From Fragilariopsis cylindrus CCMP1102 (lineage: Eukaryota; Bacillariophyta; Bacillariophyceae; Bacillariales; Bacillariaceae): 64,000 nt of DNA. Position 1 is the first letter of the stretch; each line of letters starts with the position of its first letter. The notes beneath the pieces were generated by a model. It had not been told where the DNA came from and did not search any database. It saw only the letters and a program-made list of their open reading frames with translations. Shown here one piece after another: positions 31,815 through 44,500 of the stretch. Where the stretch lies: NCBI GenBank assembly GCA_900095095.1, contig FMBT01000290.1:248001-312000 (forward strand). The letters run 5' to 3'. Both the position numbers and the translations under genes were made by a program.

Positions 31815-32372
31815 TTATACTAGAGCCGGGCATAAATCATAACTGCTAATTGTTCAGAGGAAAAATGTCGTAACGCAAATGCAACAAGAAAGTATTTAAT
31901 CAAATATATATGTCAATCATTCGAGAACTAACTGTTCTATCCATAGAGCAAGTACTATATTGATAAAACAATATATAAATAAATAAATTTAAATTGCAGG
32001 AATATTATTTTATAGGCATTTCTGTTTACAATGGAAGTGGGTGAGCATTACCAACCACTGTAGCTTTGTCAAACTTGAGAATATACATATATATATATAT
32101 ATATACTATTCAGCTATACATATATGAATACTTCTTTGTCAAGCAACATTATGTATTTATATGCATAGAAAGTAACAACAAAAAATGCCATTGATAATGA
32201 CATTTTTTGTTCAGTATTATTTCTTATATCGCTACTGAGCTGATATGACGACGGAAATGATGTTGGTCGTCGTTACAAGAGTTACTTAATTGTTGGTGTA
32301 AATTCGCCTTTCGGTGGTACTTGTATTCCTTCCTTGCCTAAACACAAGTCATATTCATATTGTATTAATAAA
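31815..32372. other. Spacer between convergent genes with a hairpin
   Basis: AT-rich with a TA tract at about 32089-32105. Positions 32177-32192 and 32196-32211 form a 16-bp hairpin with one mismatch and a 3-base loop (AACAAAAAATGCCATT arm). Lying between two convergent 3' ends, it may help end or separate transcripts. Confidence 0.5.
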
Positions 32373-32861
32373 TCATCTTTTGACGCCATCGTTATCAGTA
32401 GTTGTAGTTGTTGTTGTTATTCCCTCTTCGATCATATATTCATGTAACATTGAACCTTCCGCAGGTTTCTTTTGTGTTTTTTCTAACATACTTTTCATAT
32501 AACATTCACGAAAGTTATCAAAATAATCATCACAATCATTATCTTCAACTGGATCTAATGATTTTCCTGGTAAAAATTTAGTTTCATAATGATCTCTAAC
32601 ACATTTACTCCATACACGTTTTTGTTTCCGACATTGATATTCAACTGATGATGATGACGGATTTTTTTTCTTTCTCTTTCTTATTATTGTTTTTGTTTGT
32701 GTCTTCTTTTCTTTCATAGCATCGTCATCGTCGGTGGATCGTAGTACGGTAATATCATTATTATTATTATTGTTATCGCCGCCTCCAATGTCACTGCTTC
32801 CTTCCTCTTTCGTTGACGGAAATGATGATGCCGATGATGATGAACTCTGACTTGATCCCAT
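32373..32861 (-). CDS. Mdm35/TRIAP1-like twin CX9C protein
   Basis: 162 residues from the ATG at 32861; the open frame upstream to 33044 has no supporting features. The C-terminal third has two CX9C motifs (C-RKQKRVWSK-C and C-DDYFDNFRE-C) with HYETKFLPGK between. The pattern C..K..W..C......KFL.G ... C...F..C fits the Mdm35/TRIAP1 family, whose members carry Ups/PRELI lipid-transfer proteins in the mitochondrial intermembrane space and are imported by Mia40. The N-terminal 95 residues are low complexity (Ser, Asn, Lys), an unusual extension, as family members are about 80 residues. MGSS at the start could allow N-myristoylation. The next gene makes phosphatidylglycerol phosphate, so both touch phospholipid metabolism, but the arrangement may be chance. 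Confidence 0.75.
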   Translation of the reverse strand: MGSSQSSSSSASSFPSTKEEGSSDIGGGDNNNNNNDITVLRSTDDDDAMKEKKTQTKTIIRKRKKKNPSSSSVEYQCRKQKRVWSKCVRDHYETKFLPGKSLDPVEDNDCDDYFDNFRECYMKSMLEKTQKKPAEGSMLHEYMIEEGITTTTTTTDNDGVKR

Positions 32862-33399
32862 GTTGTACTTTTTTTGTTGCCTCTCTTTCTTCCCTCTTCT
32901 CTTTATATCTATCGTATATGGACATGTACACGCACTTTCTACCGTTCGTTTGATGATGGCAATGGAACAAATGAAATCTCGTCTACACATACTTGTATAC
33001 TGTACTCGAATACACATAATACTGTACATCATCGTCATCATCATAGAAGAGCTTGTACGTACAAGCGTACGGACGGGATAGAAAAAATTGGAAAAAAGAA
33101 AATGTAAAAATTCTCGTGCCCTCCAAAAAAATGTGACTGGCCAACTCGTCCTCCGATCTTTGATGAACCTTGATCTTTAGATAAAAAGTGTGATGTTTGA
33201 CTTTGCTCTTGCATCATGCTGTCATGATGTACTCGTGTTTTTTGGTTGTGAAACTGACCCATCATTATGGACAAACTGTTTTGATACAATACAATCAACT
33301 TGATACAATCAACATATCCACTTTTGTCAATAAGCTAAGACAGGCAACATAATCCGTGTCTCATCACATCAGGTAACACGAAATTAAACTTTTTACAAA
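32862..33399. other. Divergent intergenic region
   Basis: Spacer between divergent genes. A TTGATACAATCAAC-like unit is repeated near 33277-33312. No gene recognised. Confidence 0.4.
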
Positions 33400-34584
33400 A
33401 TGGTCTTTATGATGTGGCAACAGCAGCAACGTGTATTGTTGTTGATTTCAGCAATTTTATCATCATCGACACCATCTACTATCGCATCTTCTTTTGTACT
33501 ATCGTCTCCTACCGCGATGATAGGTGGATCGAAAAGAGTCGTTAACAAGAACACACGTTACAACAATAACTACAATCCACTCCTTCACGTAACTGCGGGT
33601 GGTAGCCAAGCTGCTCCTGATGCTGATAGTCAAGAAGAGGGTAGTAGTGATGTCTCGCCGCCGTCACCACCACCACCAGTAGCTGCAGCGTCGTCTCCAG
33701 AAGCGGTTTCGGATGTTGCAACGAGTACTACTGTATCGTCATCATCATTATTTTTGGGACCAAATTCTCATCAACCACCAGGATTATTACGAAGTAAATT
33801 TCCAAAATTTCCTTGGTATAGAGTACCAAATTTATTAACTTACATGAGATGCTTAGCAATTCCAGTATTTGTTGGACTATTTTACTTACCTGCTAAATAT
33901 GCGAATGCCCATCTATATACTGGAAGTACCTTTGCTATTGCTAGTGCAACAGATTGGTTGGATGGATATTTAGCAAGACGATGGGATATAGCATCACCAT
34001 GTAAGTTTTAAAAAAAAACTAAGAAAAAAAACTGTAGTACATCGCTACTATTTCCCTTTCTTCATCCTCACGCCTACTACAACAACATAGTACAATAATC
34101 TGATATGAATCCTTTTCTTCCTTCTTCTTTCCCTGCTTCTGTAATCAAAATTGATGTAAAACATAAATGACTTATGTTATTTTATATTATAGTTGGAGCA
34201 TTTTTAGATCCAGTTGCAGATAAACTTATGGTAAGTACATCACTTATATTACTTGCTGGGCGATATGGGACGATTGTTGCAATACCAACATTGATTATTT
34301 TAGCACGGGAAATTGCTGTATCGGCATTACGTGAATGGATGGCATCACGTGGTGAAAGGAATGTTGTTAAAGTGGGCATACAAGGTAAAATTAAAACAGC
34401 ATTAACGATGGTTGCATTGACTATACTACTATTCGTACCATCCGCCGTCCAAACGACTGCACTTCTCTACAAGATCGGTATTCCTTTATTATACCTATCT
34501 GCTTTAGTTACAATTACAAGTGGAAGTGTTTATTTTATGGCTGCAGCACCAGCATTAATGGGGGCTAGTAGTACGAAAGAGTAA
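33400..34584 (+). CDS. pgsA: Phosphatidylglycerophosphate synthase, probably plastid (2 exons)
   Basis: Exons are 33400-34000 and 34193-34584 (phase 1), giving 330 residues. The enzyme joins CDP-diacylglycerol and glycerol-3-phosphate, the committed step to phosphatidylglycerol, a lipid needed by thylakoids. The CDP-alcohol phosphotransferase signature D-G-x2-A-R-x8-G-x3-D-x3-D is complete: TDWLDGYLARRWDIASP then FGAFLDPVADK, with the intron splitting the Phe codon, which confirms the splice. Several membrane helices follow. The N-terminus is a signal peptide-like stretch (RVLLLISAILSS) and then IASSFVLSSP, close to the diatom A-x-A-F plastid motif, then about 100 low-complexity residues. Intact. 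A mitochondrial paralogue is expected elsewhere. Confidence 0.9.
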
Positions 34585-35485
34585 TTAAAAATATAGTAAA
34601 TATACAGGAAGACAAAAAAAGAGTGGAAAAAGGCCGAAGCCAACCTATCGACTGTGGTATTCGATTGGTGATATATGTTATGGATACTAATTATTCGAAT
34701 CTGTTGTGTCGATCATAAAAGTTATAATTCTAAAAAAAAGATTAAATTTGAAAAAGTTATTATTGTTCGCTATTGTTCTGTAAGGACTAGTATGTTGGTT
34801 GTTGTTGTTGTTGTTGTTGAAGACCAATAGAGATTGATTTAGTATTACATTATTGGAGATGAGATTGGATATACCTCCTTGTATGTATCATATAATTTCT
34901 CTTCCCTTCATCCATCGTGATTGTGCTGCTTCTTCCATTCCCCATCTTTGTTCTGGAATTAATGATAAAGAATTCTCAAACAATTCCAGTAGGTCAATAC
35001 CCATTTTATTTATTTGTTGTGATGCAACTTGCCAACATGTGTATGTCTTCTTTACCATCAACTTCATTGGCAATTTCTACTTCAAGCTGATTATGTCTAT
35101 CACGAGAGAGTCCCCTGGTCATAATACAATATCGGAATAGTATATCATCAGGTCGTGGTGATCGATACAAAAAAGGGAGTCCAATTATTAAACTATATCT
35201 CGCGCATCAAAAAATTAACCAAAGTTCAACATTTAAACATCTACTACTACAATACTAGCATCAACAAACAAAGTATGACATACTATAGGGAAATTCCTAC
35301 GCTTAATATATATATATTCGTAAAGCTTTACTGATTCGGACTAAAGGTATCAATCTGAATTTATACTATTATCATGAGAAATGTTGCCTTTCGTAAAATA
35401 TAGTAATTAATTGATATCTATGATGTTGGAGCTAGATTTTCTTACAATTTAAAATATGCATGTAAGAATAAGTGAAGTATTATGA
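34585..35485. other. Spacer between convergent genes
   Basis: 0.9 kb AT-rich DNA with a short GTT run (about 34798-34820) and a TA tract near 35310. The open frames at 34853-35140 (+) and 34888-35073 (-) have no features I trust. Confidence 0.45.
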
Positions 35486-37356
35486 TTACTCGTCCATTGG
35501 TGGCTTCACTCCCATTTGCTTACCCGCTCTCATTACTTCGTCAACTAAAAGCAGCTGACTTGCTAGCACAGTAGAAAGATATAAAGACTGACGTTTGACT
35601 CGAACATTATCCCAAATACCTTCGTCACTTGGTAAGATGGCTTCTCCCGTCTTTACATCCAAACCGACCAGCATCTTCGAGGCGACATGCTCATCTTGTA
35701 ACTTGAGTAAAGTGTCCTGAACGTCTAGACCGGAATTATCAGCTAATGTTTTTGGAATGATCAATAGTGCATCGCAGAAGGCTTGAATGCCCAATTTTTG
35801 TTTGCCTTTAACAGTTGGTAGAACATTCATTTGCAAATGCATAGCTGTTGCAACTTCGAAGGCACCCGCACCGGAAACAACGGCGTTGTCCTCTAAGGCA
35901 TTTTTCAATGCTCTCAAACCGTCTTTAATCGCATCCTTAGCTTGATTGAGCGAATGTTCGTTGGGTCCCTGTAGGAGCATAGTACAAGATTTTGCACTTT
36001 TACAGTCTTCTACAAACGTAAACTTATCTTCCCCTAATGTAACCTGTGAGACCTTTCCGGCATAACCCAATTGTGATTCTTCAATATCCTGAAGAGAATG
36101 GATAGGAGATCCTCCACATGCTAACGTTAGACGTTCCATATTACGGCGTTTTGCTCTTCTCAAACATAAGATTCCCTCTTTGGCAAAGATGTCAAGACTC
36201 AATGGATCAACACCTTTTTGGTTAATAATGACAAAAGACTGGAATTGATAAAAAGAAAAATGTATTAAAGGAAGGCGGAAATGGAGATCCATAAGAAGAT
36301 GAAAAAATTCGTTTGATAGATTTGTTTCAAATATTAGCCGTCTTTCAGAGCTAGAAGCCAAAACAATCGCATACAAACCACCTCAATCATCCGAAACAAC
36401 TCTAAATATCACAACAACAACAACAACAACAACAACAATAATATATAATATATAATATATAGTATATAATTAGTACTTACTTCTCCATCCTTACAAACAC
36501 TTCTTTTAAAATCGATGATTTGCTTACACCGTTCGTCGAGCCATTTGCGTTCACTTTCTACCAACTTTTCTCGTTCTTCGGCTGAGGAATAATAGAAACC
36601 TGATTGTGTTTCGGTCTTTTCATATTCCAAAGTACAATTCAATGTCATTATTTTACAATTATGCAATACATCTGGCATATCCGGATGACGAGCACCATGA
36701 TCTAAAACGATACCGTTAATGAAACGCGAATCGTTGGTCGATCGTGACATAGGCATAACCTCAATACGACTTAAGTCGATCGGTGAATCAGCTCCCGCAT
36801 AAATACATTGAACGGCACTAACAAGTGATTCACTGAGAGAAAGACTGGAATCGTAATCGAGTTTCGTTGCAAGAGACGTCAATGCGATGCTAGTTAACAA
36901 GTCTCTATTGTCAATCATACTTTCACCTTCACCGTCCGCCGGGAAGGTCGTTTTAATTTCATTTAAATATTTGAGTGCCTCCTCTCTAGCCTTCTCTAAT
37001 CCCTCAACGAGGATTCTAGGATGAACACCCTCAGAGATATGTCTATCGGCTTGTCTAAGTAATTCTCCACACAATAATACCGTCGAGGTTGTTCCATCAC
37101 CGGTAATATCGTCTTGTGCTGTTGCGGTACGTGCAATTAAAATAGCAGTCGGATGTTGGATTTGCATTTCCTTAAGAAGAACTAATCCATCTTTGGTCAA
37201 TTTGAGTTGTCCTGCACCTCCGACTAAAAGTTTTAATGTCCCACGTGGACCAAGATTAGATTTCAACACATTCAATAGACCGACACCGGCGGCTACATTA
37301 ACGGCACGAGCCTGAGTTTTTGATACAATTTCGGCATTGGGATTAGCATCGAGCAT
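35486..37356 (-). CDS. CCT6: T-complex protein 1 subunit zeta (2 exons)
   Basis: Exons are 37356-36481 and 36238-35486 (phase 0), 542 residues, close to the usual 530 or so. It is one of eight subunits of the cytosolic chaperonin CCT/TRiC, which folds actin, tubulin and WD40 proteins. Group II chaperonin motifs are present: NLGPRGTLKLLV, KLTKDGLVLLKEMQIQHPTA, AQDDITGDGTTSTVLL with the ATPase GDGTT, IINQKGVDPLSL and VVSGAGAFEVATAM. QIQHPTA and INQKGVDP.SLD point to the zeta subunit. An AAC/ATA repeat in the intron lies just before the second exon. The end MGVKPPMDE fits the family. Intact. Confidence 0.95.
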
Positions 37357-37817
37357 TTTTTCTTATTTTTTCTTCGTTTTCTTTCGGAGTACGCGGTTGA
37401 CAATAACGACGATTATGGCAGGTTAGGTTATCTATCTACTTCGACTATGTTGCGGTAACAATGATTTACTACTGTAGTACTTCGTCAGTTAGTTGTGTGA
37501 ATATGTGAATGAAGTATTGCCTCTATCATTGTCATTGTGTTCGTTTTTTGTTGTGGTGGTTGCCGCGTTGCCGCAGTGCAGCACAGACAAGACTCGACTC
37601 ATTCGACTTCCAATCTAATTTTTGAAAAATTTGAATTTTATCATTTCTTTCCTACAAAAGCAAGCAATAACAACATCAAACCCACAAAACACAATCACAA
37701 GAACACAGGATTACAAACAAGCTAGAGTAACGCTTGCTGCATCGAAGCTTGATCGATTACAATACGTCTCCTATTTCCACCATCAGTTTCAACCTTCGTA
37801 TCATAAGCACTAGTACA
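37357..37817. other. Divergent intergenic region between CCT6 and RecQ
   Basis: 460 bases holding both promoters. No specific site is identified. Confidence 0.4.
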
Positions 37818-40800
37818 ATGTCGTCGTCAACGTCGTCATCCTCCTCTGCTACAATGAAGAAAAATAAGTCGTCGTTGTCTCAACTAATTCGAGAACGAGA
37901 TATGAAACGAGAAACCTTATCAAATCTCTTTGAGGAGAAAAAAAGGATAATGGATCAAATGAAGGCAATGAATGAAGATTTGCTTCAATTGGATGACGAT
38001 ATAGAGGCTTTAGAAGAAGCGCATGAACAAAAGCAGCAAGCCCAACGACAACAGCAAGTCCAACCAAATTCAAATTATAATTCATCATCGGCACATCGGC
38101 GGCAAATTTCACCACCATCACAAGTAAAATCGGAACCGACAACAGACTCAAACGATTCTTCAACATCGGTCGTATTGATGACAATGAACCCAGATGAAGT
38201 CCTTTCCGAACCGGATCAACCGACTCAGACTACACCACAGAGACAACAATTCGATGACGAGCAACTGACGGATCCTCTTACGTGGATGACGCAGGCAGCA
38301 GAAGGAGAAAGAGGAACAGAACCAGTAGCATCCACGTCCACAGTCGAACAACAACAACGACGACGACAGCTGCATCAGGAGCCCGCAGCTCCAGATTATC
38401 ACGATAATGACTACTTCTATGACGACGACGACGACGACGACGATAATAATAACAGTAAAGATGATGAAAGTCGTGTCAATTACAGCAACAATAACAATGT
38501 TACCGCTACAAACAACAATACAAATAATAATAACACATCGGCAAAGCTTCCTCCTTTGCAATTTGAAAATGTCAATGGTCCTAAAGCAGCCACTTCCATG
38601 CAACGTACTAAAGCGACGGGGACACTTGATAGCTTTATCGTTCGCAACACTTCGACACCAGCCGTATCATCATCATCATCATCATCGTCACGAGCCAACA
38701 ATGACTGTCCGTATTCTCAGCATGACATTCAACAGACACTAAGCCAATCATTTCGATTACAGAATTTCCGAGAGAATCAACTTGAAATCATTCAGTCTAC
38801 TCTTAGTGGGAAGGACTGTTTCGTTCTAATGAAGACGGGAGGTGGAAAGAGTTTGCTGTATCAGTTACCGGCTGTCCTTGAATTTCCAAAGATCACTTTA
38901 GTCGTTTCACCATTATTGAGTCTTATTCAGGATCAAGAAGATCAAATGAATGGATTCGTTCGTAACTCATGTGTTAGTTTTTCTTCGGGGATGAGCGTAA
39001 CTGAACAAAATGAGAACTGGAACAAAATTCGGGATGTAAATTCAGGTGTTATGATGATTCTAGTAACACCAGAACGGGTTTTCAAGAGTAACAAGCTCAG
39101 GTCAGAATTACAAAAGCTAGAAGAACAAAATCGACTTGGACGATTTGTTATCGATGAGTGTCACTGTGCTTGTCAGTGGGGGCACGACTTTAGACCAGAT
39201 TATGCAAAACTCCAGGTTCTGCGGCAGCATTTTCCACAAGTTCCAATATTGGCAGTAACAGCTACTGGTAAGACATTTAAACAGTTGTATCTTCGACCAT
39301 TGCCTAGACAAGACCAAACCAATTTCTTTGTAACTTGCTTTCTTACATTATTCTTTATTTCTACGACGTCGCAGCATCAGAAGAGGTCCGCAAAGAGTCT
39401 GCACAAATTTTTCAGTTATCTTCCGATCATACATTCTTCCGATCCACAGCCGATCGACCAAATCTTACCTACCAAGTACGACCAAAAGATTCCAACGTCA
39501 TTCAAGATATGACCGAGTTTATCAAGGAAAAACATCCACGTTCTGCAGGAATCGTATATACGTACTCAAAAAAGGATGCTGACACCGTTGCTAATGAATT
39601 GTGCCAACAAGGGATTGTAGCATCTTCCTACCATAGTGACGTGACTCCAGTCCGTAAGAAAGCGATTCATCAAAGTTGGATGCGAAATAGGACGCAAGTT
39701 GTCGTTGCCACAATTGCATTTGGATTGGGTATCAACAAACCAGATGTTCGATTCGTCTTTCATCACACTCTGAGTAAGACCCTGGAATCGTACTATCAAG
39801 AATCGGGAAGAGCAGGTAGAGATGGTAAACAAGCTGATTGTGTTTTGTTCTATACTGCGAAGGATGTACCAAGAATGTTGAAAATGATTGCACCAGATGT
39901 TAAGTTGTTTATGACAATGGTTAGGTACGCCCAACAGTTTGGAGATGACCGAGCTTGTCGGGCTCTTATTTTACGACATATGGGCGAACCTAATCAAGAT
40001 ACTGGAAATTTCGCTGGAGTTAGTGATGGGGTGGAAATCCGGGATGTTACGTCTCACGCAATTACTCTAGTTCGTGTTCTGATGCACTTACAAAATAAAA
40101 ATGTAACGTTGAACATGCTAAATGAAGAATGGAGAAAGAAACCAACGAACGCTTTAGATTGCGTAAAAGATAATCCTCCAAATACTGATCTTACAAAAGA
40201 AGATTGCGAACGAGTGATTATTGGTTTACTTGTAAATGGTTTTAGTAAGTTTTATTTATTTTTAATCAGCAGGAGGTCTTTACGTGTATTATATCATTTA
40301 CTCACTCAATTTCCTTTTCTTAAAAACTACAGTTGCGCCGACCTACCGATACACAAGTTACGGAACTGTTGTATATCTTGAATGTACAGAGAATGCAAGA
40401 AAGTTCATTGCATCCAACAAAGCAGTAATGAAAGTGCGACTCCCAAAAAAAGTGCGTGCGAAACGAAAATCGAATGCAAATACAACAACCCCGACGAGTG
40501 AAGATGGATGGATTGATAAAAGTGCGAAACGAAAGCGCACTTCAGAGGCATCAAAATCAAAAAAGAAAGTAACTACAAAGAAGAAAGCCACTACTTCAAA
40601 GAAAGTGACAAAAAAGAAGGCAACATCGAAAGCGAAAAAAGGAGCAGCGAAGGGGAAACCAAAAGCAAAGGAATCAGCTAGGGGGAAAGAAAACACCGAA
40701 GTGATCGAAATTGATGACTCTGATGATTCAGATTCGAGCGAACTTGAATTCACTACAGCAATAAAGGCTCGCCCAAGAAGATCATCTGTGCACTCCGCCT

Positions 40801-40910
40801 CTTCTGGTCACGTAGCTTCTTCTAGTAGATCTTCCAAAACAACAAATTCAAATAAATATGACAGCGATGATCTTTGGAATACTGATTCCGAAAATGAATT
40901 TGAGGGTTAA
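37818..40910 (+). CDS. RecQ-family DNA helicase (3 exons)
   Basis: Exons are 37818-39267, 39375-40244 and 40333-40910 (phases 1 and 1), 965 residues. RecQ enzymes unwind DNA 3' to 5' in recombination and replication repair. Start ATG 37818 opens a coiled coil (residues about 12-75), then a disordered acidic and Asn/Ser region. Motif I is LMKTGGGKSLLYQLPA (about 336-351), motif II VIDECHCACQWGHDFRPDY (about 443), and later IVYTYSKKDAD, TIAFGLGINKPDVRFV and YQESGRAGRDG (about 624). The RQC region keeps the helices but not the zinc site: YAQQFGDDRACRALIL then GEPNQDTGNFAG, where YC ... CRR ... C..C is expected. No HRDC domain is seen. The tail is Lys-rich (likely nuclear signal) and then acidic Ser-rich. 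Confidence 0.9.
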
Positions 40911-41572
40911 AGCATCCCAAACTAGTACAGTAGGATAGATAAGGTCGATATTATATATATATAAAATATGGTCTAAAATCTTACTTTTCAAATAAAATGC
41001 TAGCTTATAGTCACAGATCATATTCAAATTGAGTAAGATTGTAAATTTGTACTATATTCTCTATGCATCCTATTCCATACTATGATACGCTGAATTCCGA
41101 CATTTTCCGGTGGTCTTGTTTTCCGTCCGTTGTTACTCTGACTCTGACCCATATGCACCTGTACCAACATTGTGTTCTAAGGTGTGACAAACTCCGTCCC
41201 CCATATGTACCTAATGGTATAGTGGGCACAGAGAAGAAACCCGGTCCTTGGTTTGCAGGTATGTTAGTACTCCGCCCAGCTGATCAATTACAATCACAAG
41301 AATCTAATTCTAGTATTTTCTGATGATATTCCGTACACGTACTTGGTAGGAGTGTTTTTTTTAGTACAGTAGTAAAATAAGATAAAAATACAACACTAAA
41401 AAACGTATAGAGCGCCCGATTTATCTTTACCGTAGTAGTTAGTAGATTAATGCGGTATAATTATAATAGCAGTAGTAGCTATTTTAAACAAAAACAACTT
41501 TGCTATTTTAATCGATTTTAATAATAACATCTGTGTGTTCTTTAAAATATCCACTTTTACCGTAAATATTTA
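40911..41572. other. Spacer between convergent genes
   Basis: AT-rich, with a TA tract near 40952. Positions 41105-41215 contain a partial copy of the last exon of the 5-oxoprolinase gene, listed separately. Confidence 0.5.
41105..41215 (-). pseudogene. Partial copy of the 5-oxoprolinase terminal exon
   Basis: On the minus strand a short frame reads [14 protein letters not shown] and stops; the true last exon has [16 protein letters not shown]. At base level about 25 positions match closely (CTCTGACTCTGACCC and following). A further AGGACCGGG at about 41250 matches the start of that exon. It lies 360-470 bases beyond the gene's stop. It may be a tandem duplication remnant or an alternative last exon. 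Confidence 0.4.
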
Positions 41573-44500
41573 CTATGGTTCTAGACAATCATTTCCACGA
41601 TCCTCTGACTCTGACCCGTATGCTCCAGCCCCAGGCGTCTCGATGCGAAGACGCTCGTCGACTTTCCATGGAGTACTACACCTTCCACCAATATTCACGA
41701 TCACACCGTTCTTTCGAATGAGTAGATTTCTACCACACGTTCCCGGTCCACCTCCATTCATACCGTATGGCTGAAAAGAAGAAGAAAAGTGAAAGACATT
41801 AATAAGTACAGTTCAATATATCAAAGAAAAAGGCACAGTAGTCGTATGGAAAAACCCACAATGCTACTTACTTGTAGGACGCGTCTCTCACTGAGGATGC
41901 TAACAGTCAACGGACGAAGTGGTTCCATCTCTCGGATAACACCATCACCACCTTTGTGTTTACCCTTACCACCACTGCCTTTGCGTATCGAAAACTCCCG
42001 AAGAAGGATAGGATACCTGCGTTCAAGAATTTCTGGATCAGTAATCTGTAAAAGAGTGGAAAAAATATGAGTAAGACACTGATAAGTCGAACATCGAACG
42101 AGAATGATAATTGTTCATCGTTTGTCAGGAAGTTACTAGCTAATTTACGCACCCGAGTATTAGTACAGTGTGTATGTATTCCCGAGCGACCTTTCCATGT
42201 AGGCCCAGCTCCAGCCCCTCCTGCAATCGTCTCATAATATCCGAATTTTTCGTCGCCAAAAGTCAGGTTGTTCATACACCCTTGAGAGGCTGCACATGCA
42301 GAAAATGCCTTTAGCACGACATCAACAACCCTTTGAGATGTGAGCACGTTACCGCCAACAACACCAGCATCAGCAGATGGACTTAGCAACGAGTGCTCTG
42401 GAATAATGAAAGTGATCGGAGCTAAGCACCCTTGATTGAGCGGAATGTCTTGAGCAACCAAGGAACGAAGCGAATAAATAACTGCACTGTATGTGACTGC
42501 TGGTGGTGCATTATGATTCGCAAGCACTTGCGGGCCTGTGCCTGTAAAGTCGAAGATAGCGCTTCCTGTTTTTGGGTCGATTTCAACAGAAAGTTTGATA
42601 GGCGACCCATCATCCATATGATCGATAGCGGAAACCTTTTCACCATTTGTCGCAGCAAAATCCTTTAACATAACACGGACAGTTTGTTCTGCATTTTTTT
42701 GAATAAAATTCATGTATGATTCTACTACGTGTAATCCATTTTCGTGCACCAGCTCTTTCACAAGACGAATTCCGGAGTTATTTGCAGCAACTTGAGCTCG
42801 AAGATCACTGAGGTTATCTTTTAAATTACGGGTACCGGAGTTTCCAGGAATCAAACCGGGGGCCATTAGGATCTCTGTGACTCCCTCCTCTTGAAATTTC
42901 CCATCCTTGACCAGTTTGAATGCAACGATCATGGCTCCTTCATCTACAAGTGATTTTGAATGTGGTGGCATAGAACCAGGTGATATCCCACCAATATCAG
43001 CGTGGTGACCGCGGCTCGCAACAAAAAATATTACTTCTCCGTTGAAGAATACTGGAGTAATGGCTGTGATATCAGGTAAGTGAGACCCACCAGCAAGTTG
43101 TGGATGGTTCGATATAAGAACATCCCCTTCTTGGATTCCTTCTCGCTGTCCCCAATATTCGACTTGAAATCGGACAGCTGCTTGCATTGCTCCCAAGTGT
43201 ACGGGAATGTGAGGCGCATTTGCTACCAGACCGCCGTCCTTTGTGAAAAGTGCACAGGAAAAATCCAATCGCTCCTTCATATTAACGGAAATTGCAGTTC
43301 TCTGTAGGGTTTTACCCATTTGTTCAGCGATGCCCATAAATCGGTGTGAATATATGGATAACTGTACGGCGTCCTCTTTGACTTCTGTAATTTCATTCTC
43401 GGTATTGTTGGTGTCTTGCTGTTGTTGGCCAATTTTAATCTTCAAATCACCGTCTTGAGTAACAAAAGCTTCACAGTCTACCTCCAATACTACAATGGAA
43501 ATAGGCTGAACAATAATACCGGGTCCTGGAATATTGTGTCCAGGTTTAAGGTCCTCGATCTTGTATACCGGAACTTCTTGCCATCCTGTTTCGAAATATG
43601 CCTTTGTAAGACCAAGACTGGCAGTTGGAGTACCAATTGGTACGGGAGTTGGTGGAGTGGACAGGGTTTCTCCTGGAACGACAGCCCGAACACGGTAATC
43701 ATCAATTACAATCTCTCGATCCTGCAAGACGAATCCAAATTCTCGCTCATACAGAGCGATAAAGGACTCTTCAAAAGTAATATCCGGATTTCGAAGTATC
43801 ATTATGGCATTATCAGTACCTTCGTACCGCATATTCAAATACTCTTCGACAACAATACTATTTTCATCGTATCCTTGTTTCTTTAAAGCTTCAGTTGAAA
43901 CATGCTTCAAATGGGCAAGACGCTCTTTTCCGTTGGTAGATATGACACCTTTGTAGACTTCTGCTGCAGGCTCCTGATCCTCGTGTACAGCATCTGCCAA
44001 CAAAAGACCATATGCACTCAATACACCTCCATATCGGTGTACAAATACCTCTGACATTCCAAGCGCTTTTGCCATAGCACAAGCGTGCTGTGGGCCGGCT
44101 CCACCGAAACACGCCAAAATGTGAGTGGTAATATTGAAGCCCCTCATTTGAGTTAGATTTCGAATGGGACGACACATTGCTTCGTTGGCAACCTGTAAAA
44201 ATCCCCACGCCAGTTCGGCTGCCGATCGACCTTTTGCCTCCGGTAGTCGTTCCAATTCTTCAAATGCTAATCGTGCTGCGTCTGTATCTAGTGGTTGATC
44301 CTCGTTGGGACCAAATATATTTGGGAATTGTTCCGGTAGGACTCGACCTAGGACTAAGTTAGCATCCGTGACCGCCAAATACCCGTTCTTGCGATAACAT
44401 ACAGGTCCCGGATGTGCACCAGCGCTTTCTGGACCGACAATAAACATCCCCCGTCGGAGAAATAATCGAGATCCTCCACCGGCGGCCACGGTGTGAATAT

